A stretch of DNA of 64,000 bases from Candidatus Zhuqueibacterota bacterium (GTDB taxonomy: Bacteria; Zhuqueibacterota; Zhuqueibacteria; Oceanimicrobiales; Oceanimicrobiaceae): NCBI GenBank assembly GCA_029261995.1, contig JAJDAF010000043.1:1-64000 (forward strand), given 5' to 3'. The stretch's first letter is position 1. Every line of letters begins with the position of its first letter. Shown here one piece after another: positions 8,155 to 17,127 of this stretch. A program made the position numbers and the translations under genes. The notes beneath the pieces are model-generated. The model saw only the letters and a list, made by a program, of their open reading frames with translations, searched no databases and was not told where the DNA came from.

Positions 8155-8210
8155 GTGTTCAGCCTTTAGGCTGCAACTCATGTCAAAACAACACGCTGAA
8201 GCGTGAACAC
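8155..8210. repeat. nested inverted repeat
   Basis: The outer arms GTGTTCA (8155-8161) and TGAACAC (8204-8210) enclose two smaller hairpins, AGCCTTTAGGCT (8161-8172) and ACGCTGAAGCGT (8192-8203). This cruciform-like shape resembles dispersed intergenic palindromes of other bacteria. The rest of 8084-8377 has no identifiable gene. Confidence 0.6.
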
Positions 8211-8377
8211 CGAACGAGACCAACGGTTGCCGCACGCACACGATTTTGACTTTGAGTTTTGGATTTATGAATAGATCAGGCCAGAGTGAGCGTCGCTCAT
8301 TGGAGTTCCCGGAGCCGGACAGACACGAAAAAACATCACCCTTATAACCAACCCACTCACCCAACAAGGAGGACGTC

Positions 8378-9106
8378 ATGAAAAATGACAAACGCCCCAC
8401 CAATGAAGTTCAGGAACAACCTATGCAGCGGAGAAAGTTTTTTGCCAGCCTGGCGGCCGCCGTAGCCGGTGGCACGCTGATGAGCAAAGTCACCTCGCTG
8501 TTTGCGGCGCCGCCCGCCCCGCCACTTTCCGCAGCCCCAGAACCCTTCCTCGGGGAGATCAGCATGGTCGGCTTCAATTTTGCGCCGCGCGGCTGGGCGC
8601 TTTGTGATGGGCAGTTACTCTCTATCGCACAACACAATGCACTTTTCAGTCTGCTCGGCACAATCTATGGCGGCGACGGCCGCACCACCTTTGCGCTGCC
8701 GGACCTGCGCGGAAGAGTACCCATGCACGCGGGCAGCGGACCCGGACTTAATCCACGGCGGCTTGGAGAGAGGTCCGGCACCGAAACCAATACGCAGACC
8801 GTTTCGCAAATGGCGAGTCACAATCATCCGGTTGTTGTTACCAGTGGTCCGGGAAACAACGCGGTGGCCACCCACGGAGATACCAACACCCCGATCGGCA
8901 GCTCCTTTGGGGTTGCAGAAGATCAAAACGGCGATGCTCTGAACGTTTACAGCACGAATGCTGCAACCGGCGCGACCCAGGGTCAAGCTGCGGTGACCGC
9001 CACAGCAGGCAACACAGGGGGAAGTCAAGAGCAAAACAACCTGCAGCCATACCTGGTTGTTCACTACGTCATTGCTCTCGAGGGAACTTTCCCATCTAGA
9101 AACTAG
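8378..9106 (+). CDS. tail-collar (microcystin-dependent-like) protein with twin-arginine signal, copy 1
   Basis: 242 residues, preceded by AAGGAGGACGTC. The N-terminus QRRKFFASLAAAVAGG resembles a Tat signal, so folded export is plausible. The mature part opens with the phage tail-collar/MdpB signature (FLGEISMVGFNFAPRGWALCDGQ, split here as FLGEISMVG and FAPRGWALCDGQLL), then LLGTIYGGDGRTTFALPDL and RGRVP. The C-terminus is QPYLVVHYVIALEG. Bacterial MdpB-like proteins of this type are not part of phages; their role is poorly defined. The gene sits between two T9SS cargo genes, and a paralogue at 29042 has the same kind of neighbourhood. Confidence 0.85.
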   Translation: MKNDKRPTNEVQEQPMQRRKFFASLAAAVAGGTLMSKVTSLFAAPPAPPLSAAPEPFLGEISMVGFNFAPRGWALCDGQLLSIAQHNALFSLLGTIYGGDGRTTFALPDLRGRVPMHAGSGPGLNPRRLGERSGTETNTQTVSQMASHNHPVVVTSGPGNNAVATHGDTNTPIGSSFGVAEDQNGDALNVYSTNAATGATQGQAAVTATAGNTGGSQEQNNLQPYLVVHYVIALEGTFPSRN

Positions 9107-9211
9107 GCCCACGCCCCGTTTGTGAACTTGTTTTCTCAGTGCGCGCACAGGGTGATAACCCGAACCTTTAAACCTGGTTTTGTTTGAACAAGACAGAACA
9201 GGGAGGTCTTG

Positions 9212-11545
9212 ATGAAAAAACATAGCAAGTGGTTTGTCCCGCGTGGACGACCGATGTTTAATACCGGGTTGGCGGCCATTGCTGGGGTCGGCCTTATGGT
9301 GGCATTTTTTTTAGCAAACCCACCTAACCCTGACGCCAGACGGCAGTCAATTGCCTGGCATGAGGCAGCGTCGCCGTGGACATCCACAAATCAAGTCGAG
9401 ACGACGGCCGGCACCGTCGTTCTGACGAACCCTTCACACAAGGTTACTTTTTCCAGCGATGGCGTTCTCTTAAAGCCCGCTGCCGGCGGGCCTGCATGGC
9501 ATTGGCGTCTTTCGACTATCGAAATCGGCAGCGCGCCATTGCTCGACAACGGTGCTGATGCCGAACCCGTGGCAGAAAGCAACCGCAAGATTGCGTACGA
9601 CCGCGGGCAGGTTTCCGAGCACTACCTGGCCAAAACTCACAGCATCGAGCAGCAGTTTATCATTCACGAGCCGTTGCCCCATTCCGGTGACAACCTGGTC
9701 ATCACCGGCGAAGTGCAGAGCGACGGCGAATTTGTGCAGCGATCGGAGAGTTGGGTGTGGCGAAATCAAGGGGGACAGGTCACGCTCGGTGACGTCACGG
9801 TTTACGATGCCGGGGGAGAGCAGCTGCTCGCCTCCATGTCGGTCGGCCCGACCTCGACACGCATAGAAGTGGATGGGGAGGCCCTGGCCGGAGCGCTCTA
9901 TCCAGTAACCATCGACCCGGAGATCGGCGCCAACGATTTTCTGGTCAGCACCCTGAACTTTGACCCGGAGTCGGGCAATCATCTGCAAAGCCGGGATTCT
10001 CATGTCGCCTACAACAGCACGGATAATGAGTACCTGGCGGTATGGGAAGAGGAAGTCGAAGATGATGGCACCGCGTTCAATGACAAAGAGAATGAGATCT
10101 TTGTTCGATTGCTGGCGGGCGACGGCACGCCCCAGGGAACACCGGTGCAGGTGAGCTCGGTGGCTGGCTCCGGCGCGCGCGATGGCACCAACCCCTCCGT
10201 GGCGTATAACAGCACCGACAATGAGTATCTGGTCGTCTGGCAGGAAGATGGCGCCGGCCTGGACAACGAGTTTGAAATCCATGGCCAGCGGCTTGACGCC
10301 GACGGCAACGAAATCGGCACGGACAATTTTCGTATCAGCAACCAGGGCCCGGATGGCAACACGGGTTTCGATGGCTACGACCCGGCGGTGGCTTACAACG
10401 CAACGGCCAATCAATACCTGGTGGTCTGGTCCGGTGACGTGGCTGCCGGGGAAGACGAAATCCACGGCGAGATTCTAAACGCAGACGGCACCATCACCGT
10501 TGCGGATTTCCAGATCAGCAGTGCCGGCTCCGGCAGCACGCGCGATGCCTTCAGCCCAGCCGTCGCCTGGAACAGCACCGACAACCAGTATCTGGTGGCA
10601 TGGCACGAGGATGCGGACAACTCCGACAACGAATTCGAAGTGCACGGACAACTTCTTGATGCCTCAGGTACGGAGATCGGTACGGACGACTTCCGCATCA
10701 GCAATGCCGGAGACGATGGTGATGCGCAGCTTGATGGGCGTACACCGAAGGTGGTTCACAACAGCGCCAACAACGAGTATTTTGTGGTCTGGGAGCATGA
10801 CATTTCCGCCGGCGAGGATGAGATCTTCGGCGAGATTTTGAATGCGAGCGGCGCCGTCGTGAAGTCCGATTTTCGCATCAGCGTCACAGGTCCCGAGGAA
10901 AACGAAGTTCACGATGCCCTGAATCCTGACGTCGCGTATGATTCGGATCTGAACCAGTACCTGGTAGTGTGGCGCAGCGACCACGACGAAGGTGGCCAGA
11001 CAGTGGATGAGTTCGAGGTTTATGTCACCGTGCTCAACGCAAACGGTGATGTATTCTCGCCGCAGGAGCGTATCACCGACATCGGCGACGTCGGGGGACC
11101 GAAAGGATCAACGGTTGTCTTCCCGCAAGCTGTGTACAACACCGTAGACAAACAATTCTTGGTGACCTTTGACGGCCAGGAGACCTTCGGTGACTACGAA
11201 GTTCATGCGCAAGGCTACGTGCGCACGCCCGTAACCGCTGTAACGGATGACGGTCTCGCTTTGCCGGAGCGGTTTTCTCTGGCGCAAAACTATCCCAATC
11301 CGTTCAACCCGAGCACCATCATCGCGTTTTCATTGCCTGAACCCGCCGAGGTGACCCTCACCATTTACAACATGAACGGCCAGCTCGTGCGAACATTGGT
11401 CTCGAGCTCCAAATCGGCCGGCGACCACACCGTTGTCTGGGATGGCAGGGATCCCGGAGGTACAAAGGCTGCCAGCGGGCTCTATCTCTATCAGCTGCGC
11501 GCCAGGGAGTTCCTGGCTACTCGCAAACTCCTGCTGATGAAGTAG
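9212..11545 (+). CDS. secreted six-repeat protein with T9SS sorting domain
   Basis: 777 residues. The ATG at 9212 follows GGGAGG (9201-9206); a TTG one codon earlier is unlikely. An N-terminal hydrophobic segment (GLAAIAGVGLMVAFFLA) is the export signal. Residues ~55-240 form a region of unknown fold. Six repeats follow, each with a core like VAYNSTDNEYLVVWQEDG followed by EIHGQRLDADGNEIG, so a beta-propeller or repeated beta-sandwich is likely. It ends in the T9SS domain (NYPNPFNPSTIIAF to LLLMK). Asp/Glu/Asn-rich turns suggest calcium or ligand binding (inference). No enzymatic motif is visible. Confidence 0.8.
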   Translation: MKKHSKWFVPRGRPMFNTGLAAIAGVGLMVAFFLANPPNPDARRQSIAWHEAASPWTSTNQVETTAGTVVLTNPSHKVTFSSDGVLLKPAAGGPAWHWRLSTIEIGSAPLLDNGADAEPVAESNRKIAYDRGQVSEHYLAKTHSIEQQFIIHEPLPHSGDNLVITGEVQSDGEFVQRSESWVWRNQGGQVTLGDVTVYDAGGEQLLASMSVGPTSTRIEVDGEALAGALYPVTIDPEIGANDFLVSTLNFDPESGNHLQSRDSHVAYNSTDNEYLAVWEEEVEDDGTAFNDKENEIFVRLLAGDGTPQGTPVQVSSVAGSGARDGTNPSVAYNSTDNEYLVVWQEDGAGLDNEFEIHGQRLDADGNEIGTDNFRISNQGPDGNTGFDGYDPAVAYNATANQYLVVWSGDVAAGEDEIHGEILNADGTITVADFQISSAGSGSTRDAFSPAVAWNSTDNQYLVAWHEDADNSDNEFEVHGQLLDASGTEIGTDDFRISNAGDDGDAQLDGRTPKVVHNSANNEYFVVWEHDISAGEDEIFGEILNASGAVVKSDFRISVTGPEENEVHDALNPDVAYDSDLNQYLVVWRSDHDEGGQTVDEFEVYVTVLNANGDVFSPQERITDIGDVGGPKGSTVVFPQAVYNTVDKQFLVTFDGQETFGDYEVHAQGYVRTPVTAVTDDGLALPERFSLAQNYPNPFNPSTIIAFSLPEPAEVTLTIYNMNGQLVRTLVSSSKSAGDHTVVWDGRDPGGTKAASGLYLYQLRAREFLATRKLLLMK

Positions 11546-11609
11546 GTTTGCGTAGAGTCTGCCTACATCAGGAAACCGGATGGATCCGGTGGGCGCAAAA
11601 GAACTGAGC

Positions 11610-11734
11610 CCGCCGGGTCTAAATGACAAGCGAACGCGCGCGGGTGCGCCTGACGACCAAAGATCACTGAAAGCCCGTGTGGCATGCGTCTTCAGACCAT
11701 GCCTGTTACCCCACAATCTACCACCCCCAAAAGA
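11610..11734 (-). repeat. tail module of the multicopy element
   Basis: It contains GTGTGGCATGCGTCTTCAGA (11679-11698) and a CACAATCTACC motif, as at 448 and 1438. It lies on the 3' side of the truncated element gene at 11787-12001. Confidence 0.6.
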
Positions 11735-11749
11735 AAACCTGGCAGGTTT
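11735..11749. repeat. half-unit of hairpin family 1
   Basis: Only one arm, AAACCTGGCAGGTTT, is present. The flanking bases match those around complete hairpins (AAAAG before, AAGGCCGCGCC after). This is a one-arm deletion of the repeat. Confidence 0.75.
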
Positions 11750-11786
11750 AAGGCCGCGCCTGACGCATGCAAAAAGAAATCTGTGC

Positions 11787-12001
11787 CTACCCCGGCGTCA
11801 CCAGCGCCTCATCTTCATCAACCACAGTCACAGCCGGACTCGCCGAAGCCTTGTCAACCGCGAACTTGCGGCGCAAACCATAATCGATGAGCTTAGCATC
11901 GTGCGCATCATCAGGCAATACCGTGATCAAATATGAAGTGAGCTGACTTCGCAGCACCCGGTTGGCCTTGATGGCATCGCGAATGGCCCGCCGGCTTTCC
12001 A
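11787..12001 (-). pseudogene. 5'-truncated copy of the ~235-aa element protein
   Basis: It encodes the last ~71 residues of the family (ESRRAIRDAIKANRVLRSQL through SASPAVTVVDEDEALVTPG). Homology ends sharply near 12001. The breakpoint differs from that of the copy at 1824, but again only the 5' side is lost. The stop and the 3' spacer leading to the hairpin half-unit are retained. Confidence 0.85.
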
Positions 12002-12352
12002 CTCCAGACCGCCTTGTGTAGTTTGAGCGAACAAGAACATGTCCCTGCGGACAACTCCCTTGACAACGTGGCTACTAAGATATGGCACCGAAGTTACAGA
12101 AGTGCAAGAATACTTCTTGATTCTGAATTCGTGAGTTCATACATTTTGACACTGCGTATATGGGGAGGGTCTCTCTCTTGGGAAACAATCAGGCATCGGA
12201 TTTTTGGGAATGATGCAGTTTTCCCCGGAGCACTTTTCTGCGGTGTGAACCAACCGTTAGTTTTTATTAGAATCATTTTCTTGTGTAGGGTTTGCAAGTC
12301 TCGTAGGGCTTATCCAAGAACCCTTAAGACACCTCGCCTAGGAGACAAGAAA
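12002..12352. other. intergenic region without recognised gene
   Basis: The frame of the GAF gene is open upstream to 12014, but the translation (EQEHVPADNSL...) resembles nothing and has no ribosome binding site. It probably holds the promoter of the GAF gene. Confidence 0.4.
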
Positions 12353-13051
12353 ATGGCAAGCAATGAAATCAAGATTGAAGTGCCGGCAGACATTGTGAAA
12401 AGCTGGCAGGAAATCTCTGATGTTCTGGCCCGCATGATTGAAATCCCTGCCGCATTGCTTATGCGATTTACCGACCCTGACATTGAGGTTTTCGTTACGA
12501 GCAATAGCGAGAACAATCCTTACCATCCCGGAGACAAGGAAAAGTTACCTGGCTCCGGACTGTATTGTGAAACAGTAATCAAAACCAAAGACAAACTTCT
12601 CGTTGCTGACGCCTTGGCGGATGTGAATTGGAAAGACAACCCGGGTGTTAAGCTAAACATGATTTCTTACTTGGGATTTCCGATTCTACTACCGGATGGA
12701 AAACCATTTGGTACCATTTGTGTTCTGGACAACAAGCGTAACGAGTATTCAGAGATTATTGAGAAACTCATGCTGGGATTGCGTAGCTTGATGGAATCGC
12801 ATCTTGAAATCATCTACATGAATCAATGTCTTGGCGACAAAAACAAACGTCTGTCAGACTATTTGATGGAGCTTCAATCCTTGCGGGGTAAGGTTTCTAT
12901 ATGCGCAAACTGCAAGGGCATCAAAGATAATCAAAACCAGTGGCATCCTATTGAGCAATATCTCATCCGGCATCCTGAAGCCAGATTCAGCCACGGTCTT
13001 TGCCCGCAGTGTATGAGGGAGCTTTATCCGGGTGTAGCGGAAGACTCCTAA
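12353..13051 (+). CDS. GAF-domain protein with C-terminal CxxC...CxxC module
   Basis: 232 residues from the ATG at 12353, 7 bases after AGGAGAC. Residues ~10-155 form a GAF sensor domain (LLMRFTDPDIEVFVTS; SYLGFPILLPDGKPFGTICVLD). A short coiled helix is followed by a C-terminal module with paired cysteines, ICANCKGIKD...W...SHGLCPQCMRELYP. That module is known from the ends of GAF/PAS signalling proteins and probably binds a metal. There is no kinase, GGDEF or HTH output domain, so it may act by protein contact. It is a single gene between two element copies. Confidence 0.8.
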   Translation: MASNEIKIEVPADIVKSWQEISDVLARMIEIPAALLMRFTDPDIEVFVTSNSENNPYHPGDKEKLPGSGLYCETVIKTKDKLLVADALADVNWKDNPGVKLNMISYLGFPILLPDGKPFGTICVLDNKRNEYSEIIEKLMLGLRSLMESHLEIIYMNQCLGDKNKRLSDYLMELQSLRGKVSICANCKGIKDNQNQWHPIEQYLIRHPEARFSHGLCPQCMRELYPGVAEDS

Positions 13052-13087
13052 GTGGGTAAGGTGCCGTACAATCTACCCCCAAAAGAA
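13052..13087 (-). repeat. tail module, short version
   Basis: GTGCCGTACAATCTACC precedes the hairpin at 13088, matching the CACAATC part of the longer modules. The rest of the tail is missing, cut directly after the GAF gene stop. Confidence 0.5.
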
Positions 13088-13120
13088 AAACCTGCCAGGT
13101 TTCCAAAACCTGGCAGGTTT
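13088..13120 (-). terminator. hairpin repeat family 1, 3' end of complete element A
   Basis: Arms AAACCTGCCAGGTTT and AAACCTGGCAGGTTT. Read on the minus strand it lies ~37 bases past the stop of the element gene and is followed by a U-rich stretch, so it should be an intrinsic terminator. Confidence 0.85.
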
Positions 13121-13157
13121 AAGGCCGCGCCTGACGCATGCAAAAAGAAATCTGTGA

Positions 13158-13865
13158 CTACTCAGGCGCCACCACCGTCTCCTCTTCATCAACCACAGTC
13201 ACTGCCGGACTCGCTGAAGTTTGGTCAACCGCGAACTTGCGGCGCAAGCCATAGTCGATAAGCTTGGCGTCGTGCGCATCATCTGGCAAGACCGTGATCA
13301 AATATGAAGCGAGCTGACTTCGCAGCACCCGGTTGGCCTTGATGGCATCGCGGATGGCCCGCCGGCCTTCCAGCAAATCCGCTCGCATCCCCATCTCGCG
13401 GTCCATGGCCGATTGTAGACTCTCATGCGTGGCCTTGAATTCATCGAACAGCGCAGCTGCCGGTTTCTTAAGCTCATCCGTTTCCTGGGTCGCCGCCTCC
13501 ACCACAGTCCGCATGGCCGCCAGCACCTCGGGACGGTTGTTGGCCACCTTGCGGTCCAACTGATAGGCCTTGAAGGTCGCCTCTTTCTGTTCAGCCGGCA
13601 ACTGGCTGTTCAGGCCGTGACGGACCTTGGCCAGCAGCCGGAACCCGGTTTTCTTGAGACCGCGCAGCTCAGCCTGCACTTCCTTTTGTGCGGACTTCTG
13701 GCTCAAATAGGTTGAGATCTTGTCCGCAAACCCAGCCTTGTCCGCGGTCACCCGCTCCAGCAAATCTGGCCGCAAAGCCACACCGCTGTTTGCATGACCA
13801 TGCAACACATTGTCAAAGAATGCAGTCCAGTAGTTCACCTCTTTGGTTGAAAAATGGATACGCAT
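13158..13865 (-). CDS. multicopy element protein, complete copy A, unknown function
   Basis: 235 residues from the ATG at 13865 (MRIHFSTKEVNYW), 7 bases after GGAGG; a GTG four codons upstream overlaps that site and is unlikely. I recognise no family. It looks cytosolic, with no signal or membrane segment, and mostly alpha-helical with charged amphipathic stretches (AQKEVQAELRGLKKTGFRLL; RRAIRDAIKANRVLRSQL). A short acidic tail ends EEETVVAPE. Features shared with copy B (53299-54003): NYWTAFFD/NHWTAFFD at the start, SGVALRPDLLERVTADKA, LNSQLPAEQK and NNRPEVLAAMRTVVEAA. Identity over the whole length is high. Upstream lie a conserved leader and a 21-bp array; downstream a hairpin. The absence of stops or frameshifts suggests it is still expressed. 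Confidence 0.85.
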   Translation of the reverse strand: MRIHFSTKEVNYWTAFFDNVLHGHANSGVALRPDLLERVTADKAGFADKISTYLSQKSAQKEVQAELRGLKKTGFRLLAKVRHGLNSQLPAEQKEATFKAYQLDRKVANNRPEVLAAMRTVVEAATQETDELKKPAAALFDEFKATHESLQSAMDREMGMRADLLEGRRAIRDAIKANRVLRSQLASYLITVLPDDAHDAKLIDYGLRRKFAVDQTSASPAVTVVDEEETVVAPE

Positions 13866-14003
13866 AAAAGCCTCCACACGTTAAACCCAATTAACTGATT
13901 TGACTGCAGAATCGTCCTTCCCGTGAGAAACTGAAGCCGTTTGACAAACTTGTCATGCAAATCGCCGCTATGGCCCGCCCAAGGACGACTAGACTCCGCT
14001 CGA
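13866..14003 (-). promoter_or_regulatory. conserved leader of element A
   Basis: On the gene strand this region contains TGACAAGTTTGTCAAACGG followed by a TTCAGTTT block and GGACGATTCT. The same string with few changes precedes copy B (53208-53260). Conservation outside a reading frame suggests a promoter or a structured 5' untranslated region. Confidence 0.55.
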
Positions 14004-14315
14004 GGTCGAGCAAACCTGCCCGCGGGTCGAGTAACCCTGACGGCGAGTCGAGCAAACCTCGCGGCGGGTCGAGTAAACCTGGCGACGGGTCGAGTAAACC
14101 TGACGGCGAGTCGAGCAAACCTCGCGGCGGGTCGAGTAAACCTGGCGACGGGTCGAGTAAACCTGACGGCGGGTCGAGCAAACCTGGCGATGGGTCGAGT
14201 AAACCTGGCGACGGGTCGAGCAAACCTGGCGACGGGTCGAGCAAACCTGGCTGCGGGTCGAGCAAACCTGGCTGCAGGTCGAGTAAACCTGGCTACGGGT
14301 CGAGCAAGGGCAGGG
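14004..14315 (-). repeat. 21-bp tandem array of element A (14 units plus a partial)
   Basis: Fourteen contiguous 21-base units (14004-14297) plus a partial. Plus-strand consensus: GGTCGAGYAAACCTGGCGACG. There are no spacers, so it is not CRISPR. On the gene strand each unit is seven codons reading GLLDPSP, GLLDPPS, GLLDPQP or similar. Many differences are silent (TTG/TTA, CCG/CCA). The unit at 14277 carries TAG in this frame, and no good start codon or ribosome binding site is seen, so translation is unproven. Confidence 0.85.
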
Positions 14316-14632
14316 CTGAAACGCGGGCACAACTGCTGGCGGCAAGACGAACAAACACCGTCTGCAGACCGTGCCTCTCATCGCATAATCTAGCCAGGAG
14401 AAGTACGGAGTTTCACCTATCTCATCGACACAACCACTTTCTCCGTGAAACTCTGTATAAAAAGACCTTCCAGGTTTTGGAAACCCGAGCCGTGTGGTAC
14501 GTGTTTAAGGTTGAGCCGTTGCAGATGCAATTCCTTTTTTCACAGATGCACCGGGGATAACTTGGCGGGCGAGGCAGGAAGGCGACACGTCCCCACCAGC
14601 AGGCGTTTGCCACTCACAAAACAGGAGGTTTC
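14316..14632. other. intergenic region with element debris
   Basis: It contains a degenerate tail (CTGCAGACCGTGCC near 14362, GCATAATCTAGCC near 14383) and a partial hairpin (ACCTTCCAGGTTTTGGAAACC at 14465-14485). These mark the outer edge of element A. The last ~100 bases probably hold the promoter of the xylanase gene. Confidence 0.5.
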
Positions 14633-16072
14633 TTGAAATCATTTAAACGAACAATTCTCGCCGGGTTCTTTCTTTGCCTAACAGGGGTTATTGGAATTCT
14701 GCAGGCTCAACCACTTCGCGACCTTGCGGATAATGCTCACCTTTTGTTTGGCTCTTACGACACGGGATTAGATTGGGACAATCGCCTTTTCCCAATCTGG
14801 TTAGGACCTCCTGAATATGCCGCGACTTTAGCCGGCGAATTCAACACCATGGTCATCAATGTTTCAATGCCATCAATTCAGAATCACCAGGGCGTTTTTG
14901 ATTTTGAATACCCGGACAGCGCGATTGCATTTGCCAGCAGAAATAGTATGAAAGTTATTGGTCAACATCTGGTTTGGGGTGCAGGCCATCCCAATGATTT
15001 TTGGTTTGATGATCCGGCACAAGGACCCTCTGATCCAGATACCATAAGAGCTATATTGAAAAATCACGTCCAAACTGTTGCACGTCAGCTTGCAGGTAAG
15101 ATCTATGCTTATAGTGTTGTAAATGAAGAACTAGTATTTGGAACCACGGAATGGGACACTTCATCATGGCGCGGACATATCGGCGATAGTTTCATCGATT
15201 CTGTTTTTGTTTGGGTAAGCCAGGCTGACCCTGAAGCAAAACTTTATTATAATGAGACGGAAGCAGAAGCAATGGGGGATGACCTGATTGGTCAAAGGTC
15301 TGATTCTGTCTTTGCAATGGTCAGTAGATTGGTAGAAACTGGCATTCCGATAGATGGCGTAGGTTTGCAACTGCATACAAGTTTGGGGAGTGCGCCCAAT
15401 GCCGGCCCCAGAGATTTGGCCGGCCTGCAAAACAATATCTCGCGATATGCTACCCTCGGCCTGGATGTTTACTTCACTGAAATAGACGTTTCAATCTCTC
15501 ACGGTACGGGAAGCTTGAATGATCGACTAGCTGAACAAGGCAAGGTATACAGCGAACTCCTAAGAATCTGCCTGAGCAATGAAAATTGTAAATTATTCAA
15601 TGTTTGGGGAGTGGCAGACCAATATTCATGGATTTTTTATGAATTTCCCTCGGCCAATATTCCTGACTATCCGGAAGAATCACCTCTTCTTTTTGACACG
15701 CTATTTGTTCAAAAGCCAGCCTATGATTCTTTGGCTGCTGTGTTTAGCAACAAGGTCGTTGGTGTTTCTGGAGATGCGTTTCATGTTTCGCCAGCGGAGT
15801 TTATTCTAGAACAAAATTATCCAAACCCTTTTAATCCTGAAACAATAATCCGGTATCAACTGCCTCATGATTCGCATGTGACTTTGAGGATATTCAATCT
15901 ACTCGGTCAAGAGGTAGAAACACTGGTTGATAAATCAATGCTCTCGGGTGAGCACCAGGCAATCTGGAATGGAATGGACAAGTCTGGACTCGATGCCGCC
16001 ACCGGAATGTATTTGGTTCAGATTTCAGCCAGCAGTTTTGTTCAGACACAAAAAATGCTGCTAATTCGCTGA
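14633..16072 (+). CDS. GH10 endo-1,4-beta-xylanase with T9SS sorting domain
   Basis: 479 residues from a TTG start at 14633, four bases after AGGAGG (14623-14628). A Sec signal peptide ends near ILQAQ. The GH10 barrel (~30-385) hydrolyses internal beta-1,4 bonds of xylan. The acid/base Glu165 lies in YSVVNEE, the nucleophile Glu283 in FTEIDVS, with the typical GQHLVWG strand earlier. The T9SS domain (~395-479) places it on or outside the outer surface. It has no carbohydrate-binding module and no neighbouring glycosidases or transporters, so it is not in a classical utilisation locus. The catalytic domain is slightly short but complete. Confidence 0.9.
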   Translation: MKSFKRTILAGFFLCLTGVIGILQAQPLRDLADNAHLLFGSYDTGLDWDNRLFPIWLGPPEYAATLAGEFNTMVINVSMPSIQNHQGVFDFEYPDSAIAFASRNSMKVIGQHLVWGAGHPNDFWFDDPAQGPSDPDTIRAILKNHVQTVARQLAGKIYAYSVVNEELVFGTTEWDTSSWRGHIGDSFIDSVFVWVSQADPEAKLYYNETEAEAMGDDLIGQRSDSVFAMVSRLVETGIPIDGVGLQLHTSLGSAPNAGPRDLAGLQNNISRYATLGLDVYFTEIDVSISHGTGSLNDRLAEQGKVYSELLRICLSNENCKLFNVWGVADQYSWIFYEFPSANIPDYPEESPLLFDTLFVQKPAYDSLAAVFSNKVVGVSGDAFHVSPAEFILEQNYPNPFNPETIIRYQLPHDSHVTLRIFNLLGQEVETLVDKSMLSGEHQAIWNGMDKSGLDAATGMYLVQISASSFVQTQKMLLIR

Positions 16073-16194
16073 CAGTCACGTTACCTTCACGCGGTCCATT
16101 TGCCAATGACCATGCGGGCAGGTTGGCGTGGCCGCCTGGCCGTCATTCGAATTCAGAAAATGGGAAGTCACAGTTCTCTTACTGGAAAGTTGAA

Positions 16195-17063
16195 ATGATT
16201 CTTGTAACCGGCGCAGCGGGTAAAACAGGTCAAGCGATTATCCGGGCATTACTCAAAAGGGAAAAAACGGTCAGGGCCCTTGTGCATAAAGATGACCAGA
16301 TCGAACGTCTGCAAAAGCTTGGCGTGCAAGAAGTAAGCGCAGGAGATATGGGTTGCCAGGAATCCATGCATCAGGTGTTTCGGGGAATCAAGCCGTCTAT
16401 CATATCTGTCCGAATGCCAGCCCTGAGGAAATCAAGTTTGGTCGGGGCTTGATCGAGGCGGCTCAATCCGCCGGAGTTGGCCATATTGTTTATCATTCCG
16501 TGTTACATCCCCAGATTGAGGCAATGCCACATCACTGGCACAAACTTCGTGTCGAAGAAATGATATTCGAATCGGGCATTCCTTTCACAATTCTGCAGCC
16601 GGCAGCGTATATGCAAAATATTTTGGCCCACTGGCAAGCGATTGTAAAACAGGGCCGGTATCCCGTGCCCTATTCTGCGGATACCCGCTTGAGTTATGTC
16701 GATTTAGAAGATCTCGCTGAAGTCGCTGCCATTGTTCTTACGGAGCCCGGGCACAAAGGGGCGGTTTATGAATTGTCTGGTGCTGAAGATTTGTCACAGA
16801 TTGAGATATGTGAAATATTGAGCAGTTGCCTGGGACATCGGGTTTGTGTTCAGGTCATCCCGGTCGAGCAGTGGCAGAGCAATGCCCGAAGTCAAGGTTT
16901 GGGCGAGTATCAGGTGAACGCGCTGGTCAAAATGTTTCGTTATTATGAACAGCATGGATTTATTGGCAATTCACGTATTCTGGAATGTCTGCTTCAGCGC
17001 CCTGCAACAAATTTTGCGAGTTTTGTCGCCAGAACGATAAGAGAACGGCCACATGAACAATAG
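16195..17063 (+). pseudogene. NmrA-like NAD(P)-binding protein, frameshifted
   Basis: The ATG at 16195 opens a Rossmann protein (MILVTGAAGKTGQAIIRALL) of the NmrA/atypical SDR type. The first frame fits the family up to about QESMHQVFRG (~16385), then reads out to a stop at 16450. The family sequence continues in another frame (NQAVYHICPNASPEEIKFGRGLIEAAQ to the stop at 17063). A single indel near 16375-16400 explains both; the restored protein would be ~289 residues, a normal length. It is either a recent pseudogene or an assembly error. Convergent with the permease at 17128. Confidence 0.8.
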
Positions 17064-17071
17064 AATCGCCT

Positions 17072-17096
17072 GAACTCGTAACCGGGTTACGAGTTC
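17072..17096. terminator. hairpin between convergent genes
   Basis: GAACTCGTAAC (17072-17082) and GTTACGAGTTC (17086-17096) form an 11-bp stem with a 3-base loop between the stops of the NmrA-like gene and the permease gene. It could serve both directions; the T-run is weak. Confidence 0.65.
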
Positions 17097-17127
17097 GATT
17101 TGAGCCTCACGACCCGCTGAACCTGCT

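Noticed and set aside
8378-9106. Prophage
   Set aside because: Tail-collar domains at 8378 and 29042 suggested phage, but there are no other phage genes and both proteins carry export signals.
14004-14315. CRISPR array
   Set aside because: The 21-base units are contiguous, with no spacers, and there are no cas genes; the same holds for 40522-40770 and 52861-53175.
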